Shown here: positions 17,337 through 25,844 of the stretch, piece after piece
Position numbering within the stretch: position 1 is the first letter of the stretch
Layout: each line of letters starts with the position of its first letter
Assembly (NCBI RefSeq): GCF_012932965.1
Contig: NZ_JABBXH010000002.1
Location: 367,120-431,119, forward strand
Length of the DNA stretch: 64,000 nucleotides
Source: Thalassotalea algicola
GTDB taxonomy: Bacteria > Pseudomonadota > Gammaproteobacteria > Enterobacterales > Alteromonadaceae
Direction: 5' to 3'
Program-made: the position numbers and the translations under genes
Notes under the pieces: generated by a model
Told to the model about the DNA's origin: nothing
Seen by the model: only the letters and a program-made list of their open reading frames with translations
Databases searched by the model: none

Positions 17337-18494
17337 ATGTCATCGGATGTAGTCGTATTATTGATTGTTTTAATTGTATGTTTTGTGATTTTTAGAAAAC
17401 TAAATAAATCCAAAACTAGGGAAACAACAGTAGTTTCAGCAGGCAAAAATAAAGTAAATTATGCGACTAAACAGGCAATTGAATCTCAACGTAAACAAAG
17501 ACAAGTTGCATCTGAGGTTACTACTGGCGCAGAACAGGAAGAACTTCCCGTACCCAAAGAATTTTTAGATTTTTCACTCTCGTCATATAAGGCACTAACA
17601 AGTGCCCATTCTGCAGAAATTGAAGCTATGTTAGCTGATTTTAGTAAACCTCATCCGTTAATGTTGAAGTTAACCAGTGGCATTTTTGAGCAAAAAGAAT
17701 TGTCGGAACTTATTAAGTCCGATCCAGATATTACGGCGAAAATATTAACGGTCGTTAATTCTTCACAGTTCTCATTACAACAGCCGATTAAAGATATTAA
17801 TCATGCAATTATATTTCTGGGTGTGACTCAGGTTAAAAATATAGCGTTGCAATTTGCCATGCAAAATAGTGTTGAATTTAGTCATCCAGCACAAGCTAAA
17901 GCTTACCAAAAAATTTGGTCAGCAAGTTATTTGGCGAGTCAACTAGCTTTATTACTTAGTAAAAGTCTAGGCAAAGAAAATGCGTCTGAGCTTTCTACAC
18001 TATGTTTGCTATTGTATTTAGGTGATCTGGTATTATTGTCTGCTAAGCCGGAATTAGCCGAAAACTATTTAGCAAAAAATAGTTTCTTCAAGCGTTTAGG
18101 TAATACTCAAAATATCGCTAAAACTAACGCAGCAGTAGTAGGTTATATGCTAGCAAAAGTTTGGAAATTACCAACAACTATGGCTGAGGATATGCGTTAT
18201 CAATACCGTCCATTTACAAACAGCTTAGCATCAGCAAAACTTGAAGAAGAGCAGGTTAAAGATTTAATGCTGTGTTACATCGTTTGTCGCTTAAGTGACT
18301 TAGTAGTTTTTCAAGGACATGCAGAAGGTATTTCTTTTGAAGCGCTTGATTTTAAAAAGTCTAATAACCTAGAGTTTTATCATTTAGCTAAAAATGTTAG
18401 CGCTGATAGACTGTCTGAAATAGCAAAAGAATTACAGGCGAACAATTTCACGGTCAAAGCTAGAGAGCTTATTGCAAGAGCTGTAACTAGTTAA
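17337..18494 (+). CDS. HDOD domain signalling protein with N-terminal membrane helix
   Basis: This 385-residue protein starts with a transmembrane helix (residues about 4-21, VVLLIVLIVCFVIF), then a basic linker and an HDOD domain (about residues 95-300). HPLMLKLTSGIFEQKELSELIKSDPDITAKILTVVNSSQF and the INHAIIFLGVTQVKNIAL segment are characteristic. HDOD domains are degenerate HD relatives, usually without metal-dependent phosphodiesterase activity, that act as scaffolds in c-di-GMP and stress signalling. No GGDEF or EAL domain is fused. The GGAAGCAGG sequence acts as ribosome site. Confidence 0.85.
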   Translation: MSSDVVVLLIVLIVCFVIFRKLNKSKTRETTVVSAGKNKVNYATKQAIESQRKQRQVASEVTTGAEQEELPVPKEFLDFSLSSYKALTSAHSAEIEAMLADFSKPHPLMLKLTSGIFEQKELSELIKSDPDITAKILTVVNSSQFSLQQPIKDINHAIIFLGVTQVKNIALQFAMQNSVEFSHPAQAKAYQKIWSASYLASQLALLLSKSLGKENASELSTLCLLLYLGDLVLLSAKPELAENYLAKNSFFKRLGNTQNIAKTNAAVVGYMLAKVWKLPTTMAEDMRYQYRPFTNSLASAKLEEEQVKDLMLCYIVCRLSDLVVFQGHAEGISFEALDFKKSNNLEFYHLAKNVSADRLSEIAKELQANNFTVKARELIARAVTS

Positions 18495-18532
18495 GATATT
18501 TTGAACAAGCTATTAATTTATTTGGCCAAAAA

Positions 18533-19849
18533 TTAGTTATTAACTAATAAATTATTGAGAAAGTTAGTATCTTCTATTACTTGCTGTGCGTACGATTTAC
18601 AGTGCTCAATAAGTATGTTTTTTTGTTCTGGTAAGCAATCAACCGTAGTTTGTTCAAATAAAGTAGAGCGCCTATCACCTCGACAATGTGCTAACGCTAG
18701 AGCGACTCCACAAGTTTTTGCGTAGTCGATTAAACCACCTAGCGCTACAGCTTTCTTGCCTAAGCCGATTTGTTCGGGGTTTATCCCTAATTTTGCATGG
18801 TGTCTTGAACGAATCAACCAATGACTAGCTTTCCACTCTACCTCATCTAATACTAAGTCGGGACTCCGTTGCATTCTACGCTGACAATTTGCCGTTAAAT
18901 GGGCGGCATTAAGTTGGTTTACTGGTGAAAGTTCTTCAAAGTAATAAAGTGGTGCAGCTTTTCGTTGTTGTTTTACTTCAACGACATGGCAAAGGTTTAA
19001 TTGGTTGGAGGGATTTTGTTTAGGCCCAACTAACAAGTAGTATCTCGACATATTCACCGAACCCGTACCTGCATTTATTCTCAACACGATATCGTGAATA
19101 TGATCATCGACATAAGGTCTAAATGTTGCGTTTATCCCTTCATATTCATCTTTGCTGAGCGCTACAAATTTTTCTGCGTTGTCAATAAATGTTATTCGGT
19201 TGCCTGTGATTTTTATTGCTTTAGCTAAAGCACTTTTCGTCAAAAAATCTTTTCCGAAGGCACTGCGTTGCGAAGCTTTCATCAACGGCTTATGCAAAAT
19301 ATGTTCAGTTTGGAAAGTAGATAACGCCTTATATCGGTAAGATTCGTCATCGATACAAGCTTGGCAAGTGGCAATATAGTCATTTAAAAAGGCGGAAGCT
19401 GCTTCTTGGGCGTGGGGCTTAGTTGCTAATTGCTTATTACTATAGTCCTTTTTACTTTCAATCTGATTGGCCTTTACTAATTTACAGTGCTCAATCGCTA
19501 AGAATAAGCTAGTGATAAATCGAGCGAGATCCCAGGCAGCAGGTGCTATGCAGGCATCGTCGAAATCATTTGGGCTAAATATTACTTTATCACCATGTGA
19601 GCCTTCCTCCGTTAAAAATCCAAAATTAGACGTATGGCAATCTCCGATAATGGTTGTGTTGGGAATGCAGTTTAACGCGTCAGGTATAACTAAGTTGCCA
19701 GCCTTGATATCCGCGTAAAACAACGGTGCAGAACCACGAAAAAAGATAAAAGGACTTGTTGCCATTTTTTTATGTTTGGCGATTCCTTCATTGATATTCA
19801 CTTGGTCTACGTTTGATAAACACTGAACGATAAAATTTGCTCTATCCAT
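18533..19849 (-). CDS. DUF2252 family protein
   Basis: This 438-residue soluble protein belongs to DUF2252. The N-terminal SPFIFFRGSAPLFYADI and GDCHTSNFGF, then FSPNDFDDACIAPAAWDLARF, parallel the HxDxxxxN and DFD motifs of aminoglycoside-phosphotransferase-like kinases, to which DUF2252 is distantly related. The invariant VVEVKQQRKAA and the late LALAHCRGDRR are also present. Phosphotransfer activity is therefore possible but unproven. It lies 29 bases upstream of nothing on its own strand except its terminator region, and just downstream of the MBL-fold gene with a short gap, so co-transcription is possible. Confidence 0.82.
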   Translation of the reverse strand: MDRANFIVQCLSNVDQVNINEGIAKHKKMATSPFIFFRGSAPLFYADIKAGNLVIPDALNCIPNTTIIGDCHTSNFGFLTEEGSHGDKVIFSPNDFDDACIAPAAWDLARFITSLFLAIEHCKLVKANQIESKKDYSNKQLATKPHAQEAASAFLNDYIATCQACIDDESYRYKALSTFQTEHILHKPLMKASQRSAFGKDFLTKSALAKAIKITGNRITFIDNAEKFVALSKDEYEGINATFRPYVDDHIHDIVLRINAGTGSVNMSRYYLLVGPKQNPSNQLNLCHVVEVKQQRKAAPLYYFEELSPVNQLNAAHLTANCQRRMQRSPDLVLDEVEWKASHWLIRSRHHAKLGINPEQIGLGKKAVALGGLIDYAKTCGVALALAHCRGDRRSTLFEQTTVDCLPEQKNILIEHCKSYAQQVIEDTNFLNNLLVNN

Positions 19850-19878
19850 GTAAACTCCCCGTCTATGAGCACTAAAGT

Positions 19879-20664
19879 TTAGCGACCAAATATTACCTTC
19901 TTCAACTTTATTTTAACCGAGCGCCAATGTGTAAGCGGTATCTTAGGTGCCAAATCAAATATATGTTGGTAATCGCTTTCGTCAGGGTGCACTTCACCGC
20001 CGTGAGCGAGAATAACTGAATTAGGAGCTAGCTCTTTTATTCTAGATAAAGATTCTTGATATCTATTTGGATAAAACAAAGGAAACGGTGGAATGTAGCG
20101 ACCTCTTACGGTAACCATTAAATCAGCAACATATACTTTGTGAGAAGGGGTGTGAAGCAGTGATATATCTCTGTCCGTATGTCCTTGAGTAAAGAGCACT
20201 TGCCAATCCTCAAAGTTAGGTAATAGCTCACCGTCATTTAATTTGATATCAGGTGAAAGCTTTGGGTTATACCAAAGGTTGGTTTTCTTTTTTCCTTTGC
20301 GTTGTCCAACCCAATTCGCTAAAGCAATATCTGTTAAGTGCATTAACTTTCCATCAATGCCACTATACCAATGGCCTGTAACATTTGCTGAAGCAACTTT
20401 ACAACCGGTCAGCTTTCTTAATTTGTGTGCAGCTCCCGCATGGTCAGGGTGCATATGTGTAACAACAACTAATTTTAATGCAGATAACGGTAACTTAAGG
20501 TCAGCTTGGATATAGTGAGAAATTAGTTTTACATCAGCTCGACAGCAACCGTCGAGTAGCAATAATCGCTCACCTTGCCTAACTAAGTAAATCGATTGAA
20601 TATAACCAGATAACTCAATTAATTGGGTATCTGGACTAAGTTGTTTAATATGTTCTGCGGACAT
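19879..20664 (-). CDS. MBL-fold metallo-hydrolase
   Basis: This 261-residue protein carries the metallo-beta-lactamase signature THMHPDHAGAA (about residues 69-79), giving HxHxDH. Later metal ligands are in FTQGHTDRDIS (His) and in the VYVADLMV segment (Asp), with a final His in ILAHGGEVH. The fold hydrolyses thioesters, lactones, phosphodiesters or related bonds, and the substrate here is unknown. There is no signal peptide. It may form a unit with the DUF2252 gene 29 bases downstream. Confidence 0.85.
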   Translation of the reverse strand: MSAEHIKQLSPDTQLIELSGYIQSIYLVRQGERLLLLDGCCRADVKLISHYIQADLKLPLSALKLVVVTHMHPDHAGAAHKLRKLTGCKVASANVTGHWYSGIDGKLMHLTDIALANWVGQRKGKKKTNLWYNPKLSPDIKLNDGELLPNFEDWQVLFTQGHTDRDISLLHTPSHKVYVADLMVTVRGRYIPPFPLFYPNRYQESLSRIKELAPNSVILAHGGEVHPDESDYQHIFDLAPKIPLTHWRSVKIKLKKVIFGR

Positions 20665-20744
20665 TGCTATTTATAAATAAAAACTTCTTTAGTCATTATT
20701 AACCTAATTAAAATAAGACTTCAATGTCTGGTCGGACTTCTTTG

Positions 20745-21029
20745 CTATTTTAGACGACCTCTATTACCTCTTTGTTTATTTTTGTCTATCTTTGCCAGCA
20801 GCACTTGTTCAATATCGATACCTTGCCAATGCGCTAAGTCGATTACACGCAATACGATATCAGCAAGTTCTTCACCAAAGTGTTCTGTAGGCTTTTCTCC
20901 ACGACATTCATTTATGGCTTCGCCAACTTCAGATGCGACTAGCGCTAACGCTTCCAATGGTGTTTTGTTATGCCAACCCATCTCTTCCACCCATTCGAAG
21001 TGTTGCTGTGCTATGTCATTTAATTGCAT
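20745..21029 (-). CDS. MazG-like nucleotide pyrophosphohydrolase
   Basis: This 94-residue all-alpha protein has the MazG-type metal site: ASEVGEAINE (ExxE) followed 17-20 residues later by EELADIVLRVIDLA (ExxD). These carboxylates bind Mg ions and hydrolyse (d)NTPs to monophosphates plus pyrophosphate, as in house-cleaning of aberrant nucleotides. It is a single MazG domain, shorter than two-domain E. coli MazG. It is divergent from the DUF3565 gene. Confidence 0.82.
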   Translation of the reverse strand: MQLNDIAQQHFEWVEEMGWHNKTPLEALALVASEVGEAINECRGEKPTEHFGEELADIVLRVIDLAHWQGIDIEQVLLAKIDKNKQRGNRGRLK

Positions 21030-21099
21030 GTTGTAATCCCGTCGTTAACTGATAATGTAAACACTATCAGTTATTTAATTGTTGATACAGAGTATCACC

Positions 21100-21306
21100 T
21101 TGAAACAAAAAATAGTTGGCTATCAACAAGATGATGAACAACACTGGGTAGCAAAGCTAGTCTGTGGTCACAATCAGCACGTACGTCATAACCCTCCTTG
21201 GACGAAGAGAGATTGGGTTGTCACCGAAAGTGGTCGAGAAAAGATGTTAGGTTTCGAATTAAATTGCGTTAAGTGTGAACAGGGCGCCGTTCGAGACTGG
21301 TTTTAA
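21100..21306 (+). CDS. DUF3565 domain small protein
   Basis: This encodes about 68 residues beginning at TTG 21100 (LKQKIVGYQQDDEQ), since family members start M-x-Q-x-I-x-G-Y; an earlier TTG at 21079 adds seven residues. WVAKLVCGHNQHVRHNPPW and ELNCVKCEQG show the conserved CGHxQHVRHxPPW motif and a CxxC, suggesting a metal-binding or redox small protein. Family DUF3565, function unknown. It is followed by the DUF5062 and M14 genes at short distances, and these three may be one operon. Confidence 0.78.
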   Translation: MKQKIVGYQQDDEQHWVAKLVCGHNQHVRHNPPWTKRDWVVTESGREKMLGFELNCVKCEQGAVRDWF

Positions 21307-21332
21307 AAGATAAAAAATTTGAGCACAACATA

Positions 21333-21593
21333 ATGAAAAAAATTAAGAATGAAAAAGAATTATTAAAAAAAGCACTTACTATTGGTGAAGGATATGCAAC
21401 AAAACGTGGCTATAAGACATTTAAATCAACAGATTCACATGATGCCAAAATTGAATGTATTTATCGACTATTGGTCAATGACAAGTTAGTTATTCCGCTG
21501 CCAGAACACGAAGAGAACTTACTCAATATAAAGAAGCGTTTGGTTAAGTGGATCATGAATCAACTTCCAGCCAATCACCCGTTACTTCAATAG
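21333..21593 (+). CDS. DUF5062-like small protein
   Basis: This 86-residue, basic, helical protein starts MKKIKNEKELLKKALTIGEG and ends WIMNQLPANHPLLQ. The pattern (KALxIG...AECIYRxLVNDK...LP) is that of DUF5062, found in Vibrio and Alteromonadales, with no known function. The family call is from memory and moderately sure. It lies 26 bases after the DUF3565 stop and 6 bases before the M14 start, so co-transcription with both is likely. Confidence 0.65.
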   Translation: MKKIKNEKELLKKALTIGEGYATKRGYKTFKSTDSHDAKIECIYRLLVNDKLVIPLPEHEENLLNIKKRLVKWIMNQLPANHPLLQ

Positions 21594-21599
21594 TCTGTA

Positions 21600-22286
21600 A
21601 TGATAAATACACCCATTTGGAATGAGCCTGCTTGGTGTCAGTCAGTACTTGGAAAAAGTATCGAGCTGTATGCAAGTGAAGATCCTGAAAAGTTAGCAGA
21701 AAAAAAACCTATAATCTTTATTGGAGGGATGCATGGTGACGAACCAGAAGGTGTATTACTTGCTGAACAATGGCTTAATTGGCTGAAAAATCATGATAGT
21801 GATAAATTTAAGCCATGGATATTAGTCACTTGTATAAATCCGGACGGCTACCAATTAAATGAACGAACTAATGGGCGTGGTGTTGATTTAAATAGAAATT
21901 TTCCATCAAAATGCTGGATTACCGATTGTGAAGAATCAAGGTATTACCCAGGCGACTCTCCAGCTTCGGAACCTGAAGTTGCAGCACTTGTTGAACTGAT
22001 TAATAAAACAAGCCCAAGCTTAATTGTTCATTTTCATAGTTGGCAGCCTTCTATTGTTTACTCAAATGAAAAAGGTAAATGGGCGGCTAAACTATTAGCG
22101 CAATGCTCAGGTTATGAACTACAGCCTGATATTGGCTACCCAACGCAAGGTAGTTTAGGTGAATATGGTGCCAATGATCTCGATATTCAAGTGATTTGTA
22201 TTGAAGAGCTGGAAGGCCAAAAGCTAGCGACTATTTTTCCTAGATTTAAACAAGGCTTAATTGAAATAGTTAGCAGTAAAACTTAG
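21600..22286 (+). CDS. M14-family carboxypeptidase, MpaA-like
   Basis: This 228-residue enzyme carries a full M14 site: FIGGMHGDEPEGV (HxxE zinc ligands), INPDGYQLNERTNGRGVDLNRNFPS (substrate-binding Asn-Arg), IVHFHSW (third zinc His) and VICIEELEG (catalytic Glu). MpaA in E. coli cleaves the bond between gamma-D-glutamyl and diaminopimelate in murein tripeptide; length and motif order here are similar. The specificity is inference. There is no signal peptide, which fits cytosolic recycling of peptidoglycan peptides. Confidence 0.82.
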   Translation: MINTPIWNEPAWCQSVLGKSIELYASEDPEKLAEKKPIIFIGGMHGDEPEGVLLAEQWLNWLKNHDSDKFKPWILVTCINPDGYQLNERTNGRGVDLNRNFPSKCWITDCEESRYYPGDSPASEPEVAALVELINKTSPSLIVHFHSWQPSIVYSNEKGKWAAKLLAQCSGYELQPDIGYPTQGSLGEYGANDLDIQVICIEELEGQKLATIFPRFKQGLIEIVSSKT

Positions 22287-22422
22287 TGGATATGACTAAT
22301 TTACGAGCAAAAATACCAAGTTAATTAAAGGGTTTCGCTTTAAGTTTTTGATTATTAGGCTCTTTATTTTTTGGCGTGGTTATTGCTGAACTCTATGATT
22401 ATATTAAAAACAAGGAATTGTA

Positions 22423-23064
22423 ATGCCTGTAACAATAGAAGATAGACCAACTCAAGCTGTAAGAGATGAAGTTGTAGATAAGCTTATTATGAATTACAGC
22501 CATGGACATTTGTCATACGAAGCGTTTGAGCGCCGTTTAGATATTGCTATGGAAAGCCAAGACAATATAGAAATAGCCAAGCAAGCCGAAGATTTAGATT
22601 TAGTCGTCGATAAAGCTTATGTTGAGTCTAAGAAAAAAAGCATGTTCTATACCAGTGAAGGTGCGGACAGCGAAGACAGAGATACGTTAGTACATATATT
22701 TAGTGGCAGTGAACGTAAAGGTGTATGGAAAGTTGCTAAAGAAATTAGAGTCTTCAGTATTTTTTCAGGTGCCGAAATCGATTTTTCTGAAGCATTGTTT
22801 GGGCATAAAACTACTACGATTAAAGTATTTAGTTTATTTAGCGGTGACGATATTTATGTACCTGAAAATATTAATGTCGTTTCGAAAGTATTTTGTATTT
22901 TTGGCGGCGTAGAGAACAAAGCGCCATGTTTAGCTGATCAAAATTCGCCAACATTAGTGATCGAAGGTTTTGCTATCTTCAGCGGGATAGATATAAAAAT
23001 TAAACAATCGTTAAAAGAGCGATTTGTTGCTTTTGCTGATAATTTGAAGAAGATGTTTAATTAG
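22423..23064 (+). CDS. DUF1707 / LiaF-like domain protein
   Basis: This 213-residue protein has an N-terminal DUF1707-type SHOCT-like helix pair (residues about 10-55, DEVVDKLIMNYSHGHLSYEAFERRL). A repetitive beta-rich part follows with VFSIFSGAEIDF, VFSLFSGDDIYV, VFCIFGGVENKA and FAIFSGIDIKI, four copies of an (I/V)F-x-(I/L)FSG-x-(D/E) unit as in LiaF/YvqF cell-wall-stress domains. There are no membrane helices, so this is a soluble version. LiaF in Firmicutes modulates an envelope-stress kinase; here no kinase adjoins it. Confidence 0.78.
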   Translation: MPVTIEDRPTQAVRDEVVDKLIMNYSHGHLSYEAFERRLDIAMESQDNIEIAKQAEDLDLVVDKAYVESKKKSMFYTSEGADSEDRDTLVHIFSGSERKGVWKVAKEIRVFSIFSGAEIDFSEALFGHKTTTIKVFSLFSGDDIYVPENINVVSKVFCIFGGVENKAPCLADQNSPTLVIEGFAIFSGIDIKIKQSLKERFVAFADNLKKMFN

Positions 23065-23152
23065 CGTTTGCTGATTAAACATCATATATTTTGTTACAAC
23101 TTAACAAAGGCATAATTAGCAAGATCCAATATTTTGTCTAGTATTAAGCATG

Positions 23153-23169
23153 AAGCTCAAAATGAGCTT
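23153..23169 (+). other. Hairpin in the leader of the 68-residue protein gene
   Basis: AAGCTCA-AAA-TGAGCTT is a perfect 7-bp hairpin ending 20 bases before the ATG and just before the AAGGA ribosome site. It could end transcription from the DUF1707 gene or modulate translation. There is no T-run after it. Confidence 0.35.
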
Positions 23170-23189
23170 AATCTTAAGGACTTAACGAA

Positions 23190-23396
23190 ATGGAATATTC
23201 TACTGCTAAGGCGATCCGCCAAATTAAACTTCATAATGATAAAAAAGTAAGCATCAATGGTAAGCATTCATGCCCACTGCAGGCGATGGCTTTTGCATTT
23301 CAATATCACACATTAGATATTAATGAATCGACCACGGAAATGAAAGTGACCGGTCGAGATAAAGTGAAAGTTAACGAAGCCTTCCTGATAAAATAG
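23190..23396 (+). CDS. Small hypothetical protein (68 residues)
   Basis: The product starts MEYSTAKAIRQIKLHNDKKV and is basic, soluble and without a recognised family. An AAGGACTTAACGAA ribosome site precedes the ATG. Alternating polar and hydrophobic residues with short Gly turns (SINGKHSCPLQAMAFAF) suggest a small beta-alpha fold. The stop codon overlaps a hairpin shared with argP. I cannot assign a function. Confidence 0.65.
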   Translation: MEYSTAKAIRQIKLHNDKKVSINGKHSCPLQAMAFAFQYHTLDINESTTEMKVTGRDKVKVNEAFLIK

Positions 23397-23408
23397 CCTA
23401 AGAGGCTA
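23394..23408. terminator. Short hairpin over two convergent stop codons
   Basis: TAGCCT-AAG-AGGCTA is a perfect 6-bp stem that contains the stop codons of both the 68-residue protein gene and argP. There are no T-runs, so it may be a weak or Rho-assisted end. Confidence 0.4.
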
Positions 23409-24297
23409 GCAAGCTTTGTGCGTATTGTACGACTTGCATAGAAATTCGCTTGTAAACGCCTTGCTCTAAAATCCAGCTATGCCAGTAAAGCTTTTGTACC
23501 AAAGAATTTTCAGGCGAAATATTGACCAAAGTACCTGAGAGTAAATGCTCCTTGGCTTGTGTCATCGGAAGTAGGGTATATGCATTACCAGCGATTGCTA
23601 GGTTGACAAAAGCTTCTGAGGATCTCACTCGGTGACAGGGGTATTCGCCTGCGGCTAAGTTGTACTTTTGCCAGATATAAAGGCTGTGCATGTTGTCATT
23701 TGCATCAAAGTCTACAGAGGGTGCAACTCTTAACGCATCTTTGGTGAGTCCGTTACTAAAATATTTCTGCTGAAACTCTGGGCTCGCACATAAGATATAA
23801 TCCAACTCTCCAAGGTATTGGCTTTTACAGCCTGATACCGACTTTTCCTGGCTACTTACGGCACCAAATACTTTTCCTTTTGAAAGTAGTGACTGTGTAT
23901 CTTGCTCGTTGGCGACATGTAAATCTAATTCAATATTGGTTTTCTTAAGTAATGGAGATATCGCTGGTATAAACCAACTCGCTAATGTGTCGGCATTTAA
24001 TGCAATAGCAATTTTAATCTTTTGCTGAGCTTGTTCTGGAAAAATATCATTAACTAATTGGTGTTGTAAAAGGCTCACCTCTTTAAAGTGTTTAAGTAAT
24101 TTTTGACCGACATCAGTTAGTGTTAGTGGCGTGGTGCGAATGATGACCGGTTGAGCAACTAATAACTCTAATTGTTTGATTCGTTGTGAAATTGCTGACT
24201 GGGTTATAGCAAGTTTGCTTGCCGCACGTTCAAAACTTTGCTCACTCATTACCGCCTCTAACGCCGTTAGCAATTTGTAGTCTATCGGGTATCTCAT
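23398..24297 (-). CDS. argP: LysR-family regulator ArgP (IciA)
   Basis: This encodes 299 residues from MRYPIDYKLLTALEAV, a start that matches E. coli ArgP (MKRPDYRTLQAL); an in-frame ATG lies 15 bases upstream. The N-terminal winged helix FERAASKLAITQSAISQRIK is followed by the LysR co-inducer domain. ArgP activates argO in response to arginine, with lysine acting as antagonist in E. coli. The gene is divergent from an ArgO-type exporter, exactly the E. coli-type pairing, which makes the assignment strong. Confidence 0.88.
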   Translation of the reverse strand: MRYPIDYKLLTALEAVMSEQSFERAASKLAITQSAISQRIKQLELLVAQPVIIRTTPLTLTDVGQKLLKHFKEVSLLQHQLVNDIFPEQAQQKIKIAIALNADTLASWFIPAISPLLKKTNIELDLHVANEQDTQSLLSKGKVFGAVSSQEKSVSGCKSQYLGELDYILCASPEFQQKYFSNGLTKDALRVAPSVDFDANDNMHSLYIWQKYNLAAGEYPCHRVRSSEAFVNLAIAGNAYTLLPMTQAKEHLLSGTLVNISPENSLVQKLYWHSWILEQGVYKRISMQVVQYAQSLLAS

Positions 24298-24420
24298 TAT
24301 TTTCACTGTCATTTAATAAGTTTAACTTATGTAATATTAAAATTATTAATTTTACTTATCAATGTTCGACGTTTAATTTATGCGTTAGTAAATATTCAGA
24401 CAATGTAATTGGAGGCGATG

Positions 24421-25032
24421 ATGATACTGACAATAGCGAAAGGTTTTATTATAGGTGCAGGTATGATTATTCCAATCGGTGCGCAAAACTCCTATATTTT
24501 AAGTCGAGCAATTAATAAAAATCATCACTTAATCGCTGCGACAATCTGTATTCTTTGTGATTTCGCTCTTATGTCGTTAGGGGTTTTTGGTGGTGGGGCT
24601 TTGGTGGCAAGCAATGAATTCTTATACCAACTAATTACTTGGGCAGGTGTGGTTTTTTTAACTATTTATGGTGGAATGTTTTTCAGAGACTTTTGGCAAG
24701 CCCAATTAGGTAGTGTTACAGAGAAACGTCAATTGAGTACACGAAAGGTGGTTATTTTTACGACCCTTGCCGTTACGTTACTTAATCCTCACGTATATCT
24801 AGATACGGTAGTGATCATTGGTAGCATTAGCGGGCAATTTCAAGAACAAGAAAAGTGGTTATTTTTATTCGGTACTATGTTGGCGTCATTAAGCTGGTTT
24901 TATGCGTTATCATTAGCTGCAGCTAGAATGTCACCTTGGTTAAGCCAAGATAAAGTCCAACGTGGTATAAACCTCATGGTGGCACTGATCATGTGGCTTA
25001 TTGCAATATCATTAGTTATTTCTTTAGGATAA
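24421..25032 (+). CDS. argO: Arginine exporter ArgO (LysE family)
   Basis: This 203-residue inner-membrane protein has about six helices. The ATG at 24421 follows GGAGG with five bases of spacing; the ATG just before it is too close. The motif IIPIGAQNSYILSRAI and the LLNPHVYLDTVVIIGSIS block are diagnostic of LysE/ArgO exporters rather than RhtB. ArgO exports arginine (and canavanine) and is activated by ArgP, encoded divergently 123 bases away. The AT-rich space between the ATGs, with near-palindromic ATTAAAATTATTAATTTTA at about 24335-24355, is where ArgP should bind. Confidence 0.88.
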   Translation: MILTIAKGFIIGAGMIIPIGAQNSYILSRAINKNHHLIAATICILCDFALMSLGVFGGGALVASNEFLYQLITWAGVVFLTIYGGMFFRDFWQAQLGSVTEKRQLSTRKVVIFTTLAVTLLNPHVYLDTVVIIGSISGQFQEQEKWLFLFGTMLASLSWFYALSLAAARMSPWLSQDKVQRGINLMVALIMWLIAISLVISLG

Positions 25033-25057
25033 AAAAAAGCCCAGCGTAAAGCTGGGC
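25031..25057 (-). terminator. Rho-independent terminator of the hsp20 gene
   Basis: GCCCAGC (25039-25045) pairs with GCTGGGC (25051-25057) across GTAAA. Eight A residues at 25031-25038 become a T-run on the minus strand, so it terminates leftward transcription. On the plus strand an A-run follows, so it is less suited to ending argO. Confidence 0.8.
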
Positions 25058-25089
25058 AAAAAAACAGGGAAAACATGTATGAGTAGAGC

Positions 25090-25545
25090 TTATTCAGGTT
25101 TTCCTTCTAATAAGCTTTTACCGTTAATAGCAATTTTTCTTGGTTTTAAGGCTTCTGGTATCTCTCTTTCTAAATCAACATGTAGTAATCCATTTTCCAT
25201 AAAGGCACCAATAACTTTAACATGGTCGCCTAATTGAAATTTACGTTCAAAGTTACGTTCCGCAATACCTTGATGTAAGAATTTTCTTTCACCTTTCTCA
25301 GCGTCTGTAGTTTTAGTGCCGGTGATGATCAAATTGTTCTGCTTTGATTCAATATCAAGCTCTGTTTCTGCAAAGCCTGCTACCGCCATAGTTATACGGT
25401 ACTTATCGTCTGCAATTAACTCGACGTTGTATGGTGGGTAAGATGATTGTTTTTCTGTGCGAGCCGCTTTATCCATAAGACCTGCAAGGTGGTCAAAACC
25501 GATAAAAGAACGATAAAGTGGGCTGAAATCTGTAGATGTACGCAT
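25090..25545 (-). CDS. Small heat-shock protein Hsp20/IbpA family
   Basis: This 151-residue chaperone has an N-terminal arm (FSPLYRSFIGFDHLAGLMD, close to IbpA) and an alpha-crystallin domain from about residue 40 to 130. The conserved YRITMAVAGFAETELDI and GIAERNFERKFQLGDHVKV strands and the AFMENGLLHVDLEREIPE end are present. The C-terminal IAI-type motif appears as PRKIAI. Small Hsps hold unfolded proteins for refolding by DnaK/ClpB. An AGGA ribosome site precedes the ATG. I could not find a convincing sigma-32 promoter. Confidence 0.92.
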   Translation of the reverse strand: MRTSTDFSPLYRSFIGFDHLAGLMDKAARTEKQSSYPPYNVELIADDKYRITMAVAGFAETELDIESKQNNLIITGTKTTDAEKGERKFLHQGIAERNFERKFQLGDHVKVIGAFMENGLLHVDLEREIPEALKPRKIAINGKSLLEGKPE

Positions 25546-25844
25546 AATTCATATCCTATAGCTTATTAGCAATATGTAATGCTTAACGTTAATAAAACTT
25601 ATTGTATGGCACCGATAAACGCGAACCGTATTTTAAGTTTCATTTTATTAAGCGTGCCTTTCATTTAGAACAGGCGGTTAATGTTATGTAGACCCTTTAT
25701 GGCGACTACGTAATTAGATATGAGGTGGACTTGAAAAATTTCAAGGAATAAAATTAAATAATTTTTAATTTTTTTGTAAGGTCATGAAAAATAAAGTTAA
25801 AAAAAGGAGCTGAAAGCTCCTTTTCAAGGTGAAACAGCTAGTGG
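25546..25844. other. Intergenic region between hsp20 and tpx
   Basis: About 300 bases. The left half is the promoter side of hsp20. It includes a palindrome CTTGAAA-AA-TTTCAAG at 25730-25745 of unknown meaning, then an AT-rich stretch, and the tpx terminator at 25799-25824. No gene seen. Confidence 0.45.
25799..25824 (-). terminator. Rho-independent terminator of tpx
   Basis: AAAAGGAGC pairs with GCTCCTTTT across TGAAA, 21 bases beyond the tpx stop codon. The A-run at 25799-25805 gives seven T on the minus strand. Confidence 0.8.

Noticed and set aside
24219-24515. A 98-codon plus-strand frame overlapping argP and argO
   Set aside because: It is out of frame with both real genes, has no family features and no ribosome site.
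25546-25680. A sigma-32 heat-shock promoter before hsp20
   Set aside because: CTTAAAA and GCCATACA are present on the minus strand, but their spacing (about 20 bases) is too long for the consensus.
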